This document shows positions 8,900 through 9,041 of a stretch of 9,041 nt of DNA, piece by piece. Source of the stretch: Bacteroidetes bacterium QH_10_64_37 (GTDB lineage: Bacteria > Bacteroidota > Rhodothermia > Rhodothermales > Salinibacteraceae); NCBI GenBank assembly GCA_003023105.1, contig PXSZ01000005.1:10075-19115 (forward strand). Direction: 5' to 3'. Position 1 is the first letter of the stretch; every line of letters starts with the position of its first letter. Under the pieces are notes generated by a model that had not been told where the DNA came from, did not search any database, and was given only the letters and a program-made list of their open reading frames with translations. The translations under genes and the position numbers were made by a program.

Positions 8900-9041
8900 T
8901 CAGTCCAGAATGTCGGTCACCACTCCTGCGCCGACCGTGTGCCCCCCCTCCCGAATCGCAAACCTCAACCCCTCCTCCAAGGCCACCGGCTGAATCAACT
9001 CCGCCTCAAACGTCGCGTTGTCCCCCGGCATCACCATCTCT
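8900..9041 (-). CDS. tuf: Elongation factor Tu (C-terminal end only; starts outside window)
   Basis: The last 46 full codons of EF-Tu, the GTPase that brings aminoacyl-tRNA to the ribosome. The visible part is domain 3: [20 protein letters not shown], then [20 protein letters not shown], ending VTDILD and a TGA stop at 8902-8900. MVMPGDN and FAIREGGRTVGAG are invariant features of the family. The GTP-binding domain lies beyond the right edge. It is the first gene of the run, followed by the heptad element and tRNA-Trp. Its codon choice (three TTG leucines, AGG, several GGG) looks different from rpoB, which mostly uses CTC/CTG. Confidence 0.97.
   Translation of the reverse strand, partial: EMVMPGDNATFEAELIQPVALEEGLRFAIREGGHTVGAGVVTDILD

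Overview
The window is a run of the core transcription/translation super-operon, with every gene on the minus strand. Read 5'->3' in the direction of transcription (right to left) it is: tuf (3' end only) - tRNA-Trp(CCA) - secE - nusG - rplK - rplA - rplJ - rplL - rpoB - rpoC (5' part only). The order tuf-trnW-secE-nusG followed without a break by rplKAJL-rpoBC is a common bacterial arrangement, familiar from the Bacteroidota and relatives. The DNA is GC-rich, the proteins are rich in Asp/Glu (acidic runs in RpoB, L10 tail, L7/L12 hinge), and no start codon has a Shine-Dalgarno sequence. Together these suggest a halophilic Rhodothermota/Bacteroidota bacterium, most like Salinibacter; the genus is an inference from composition and recall, not from a database search.

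Layout: 1-809 rpoC N-terminal part; 810-900 a heptad-repeat element; 901-4764 rpoB; 4765-5269 a long gap of 505 bases without a convincing gene but with direct repeats; 5270-5653 rplL; 5654-5804 leader; 5805-6341 rplJ; 6342-6396 leader; 6397-7110 rplA; 7111-7236 leader; 7237-7677 rplK; 7678-7795 leader; 7796-8353 nusG; 8354-8419 leader; 8420-8605 secE; 8606-8728 leader; 8729-8802 tRNA-Trp; 8803-8899 a second heptad-repeat element; 8900-9041 end of tuf.

How the genes work together: EF-Tu delivers aminoacyl-tRNA, tRNA-Trp is an adaptor, SecE is the small membrane subunit of the SecYEG translocon, NusG couples RNA polymerase to the ribosome, L11/L1/L10/L7-L12 build the ribosomal stalk regions that contact translation factors, and RpoB/RpoC form the active centre of RNA polymerase. 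The genes are ordinary; the noteworthy content lies between them. Two 45-nt elements with the same fold and compensatory differences sit directly before rplK and rplA (possible L1 autoregulatory sites). Two degenerate 7-bp tandem-repeat/inverted-repeat elements almost exactly fill the rpoB-rpoC and tuf-tRNA gaps. Weak terminator-like hairpins precede rplJ and rplK.
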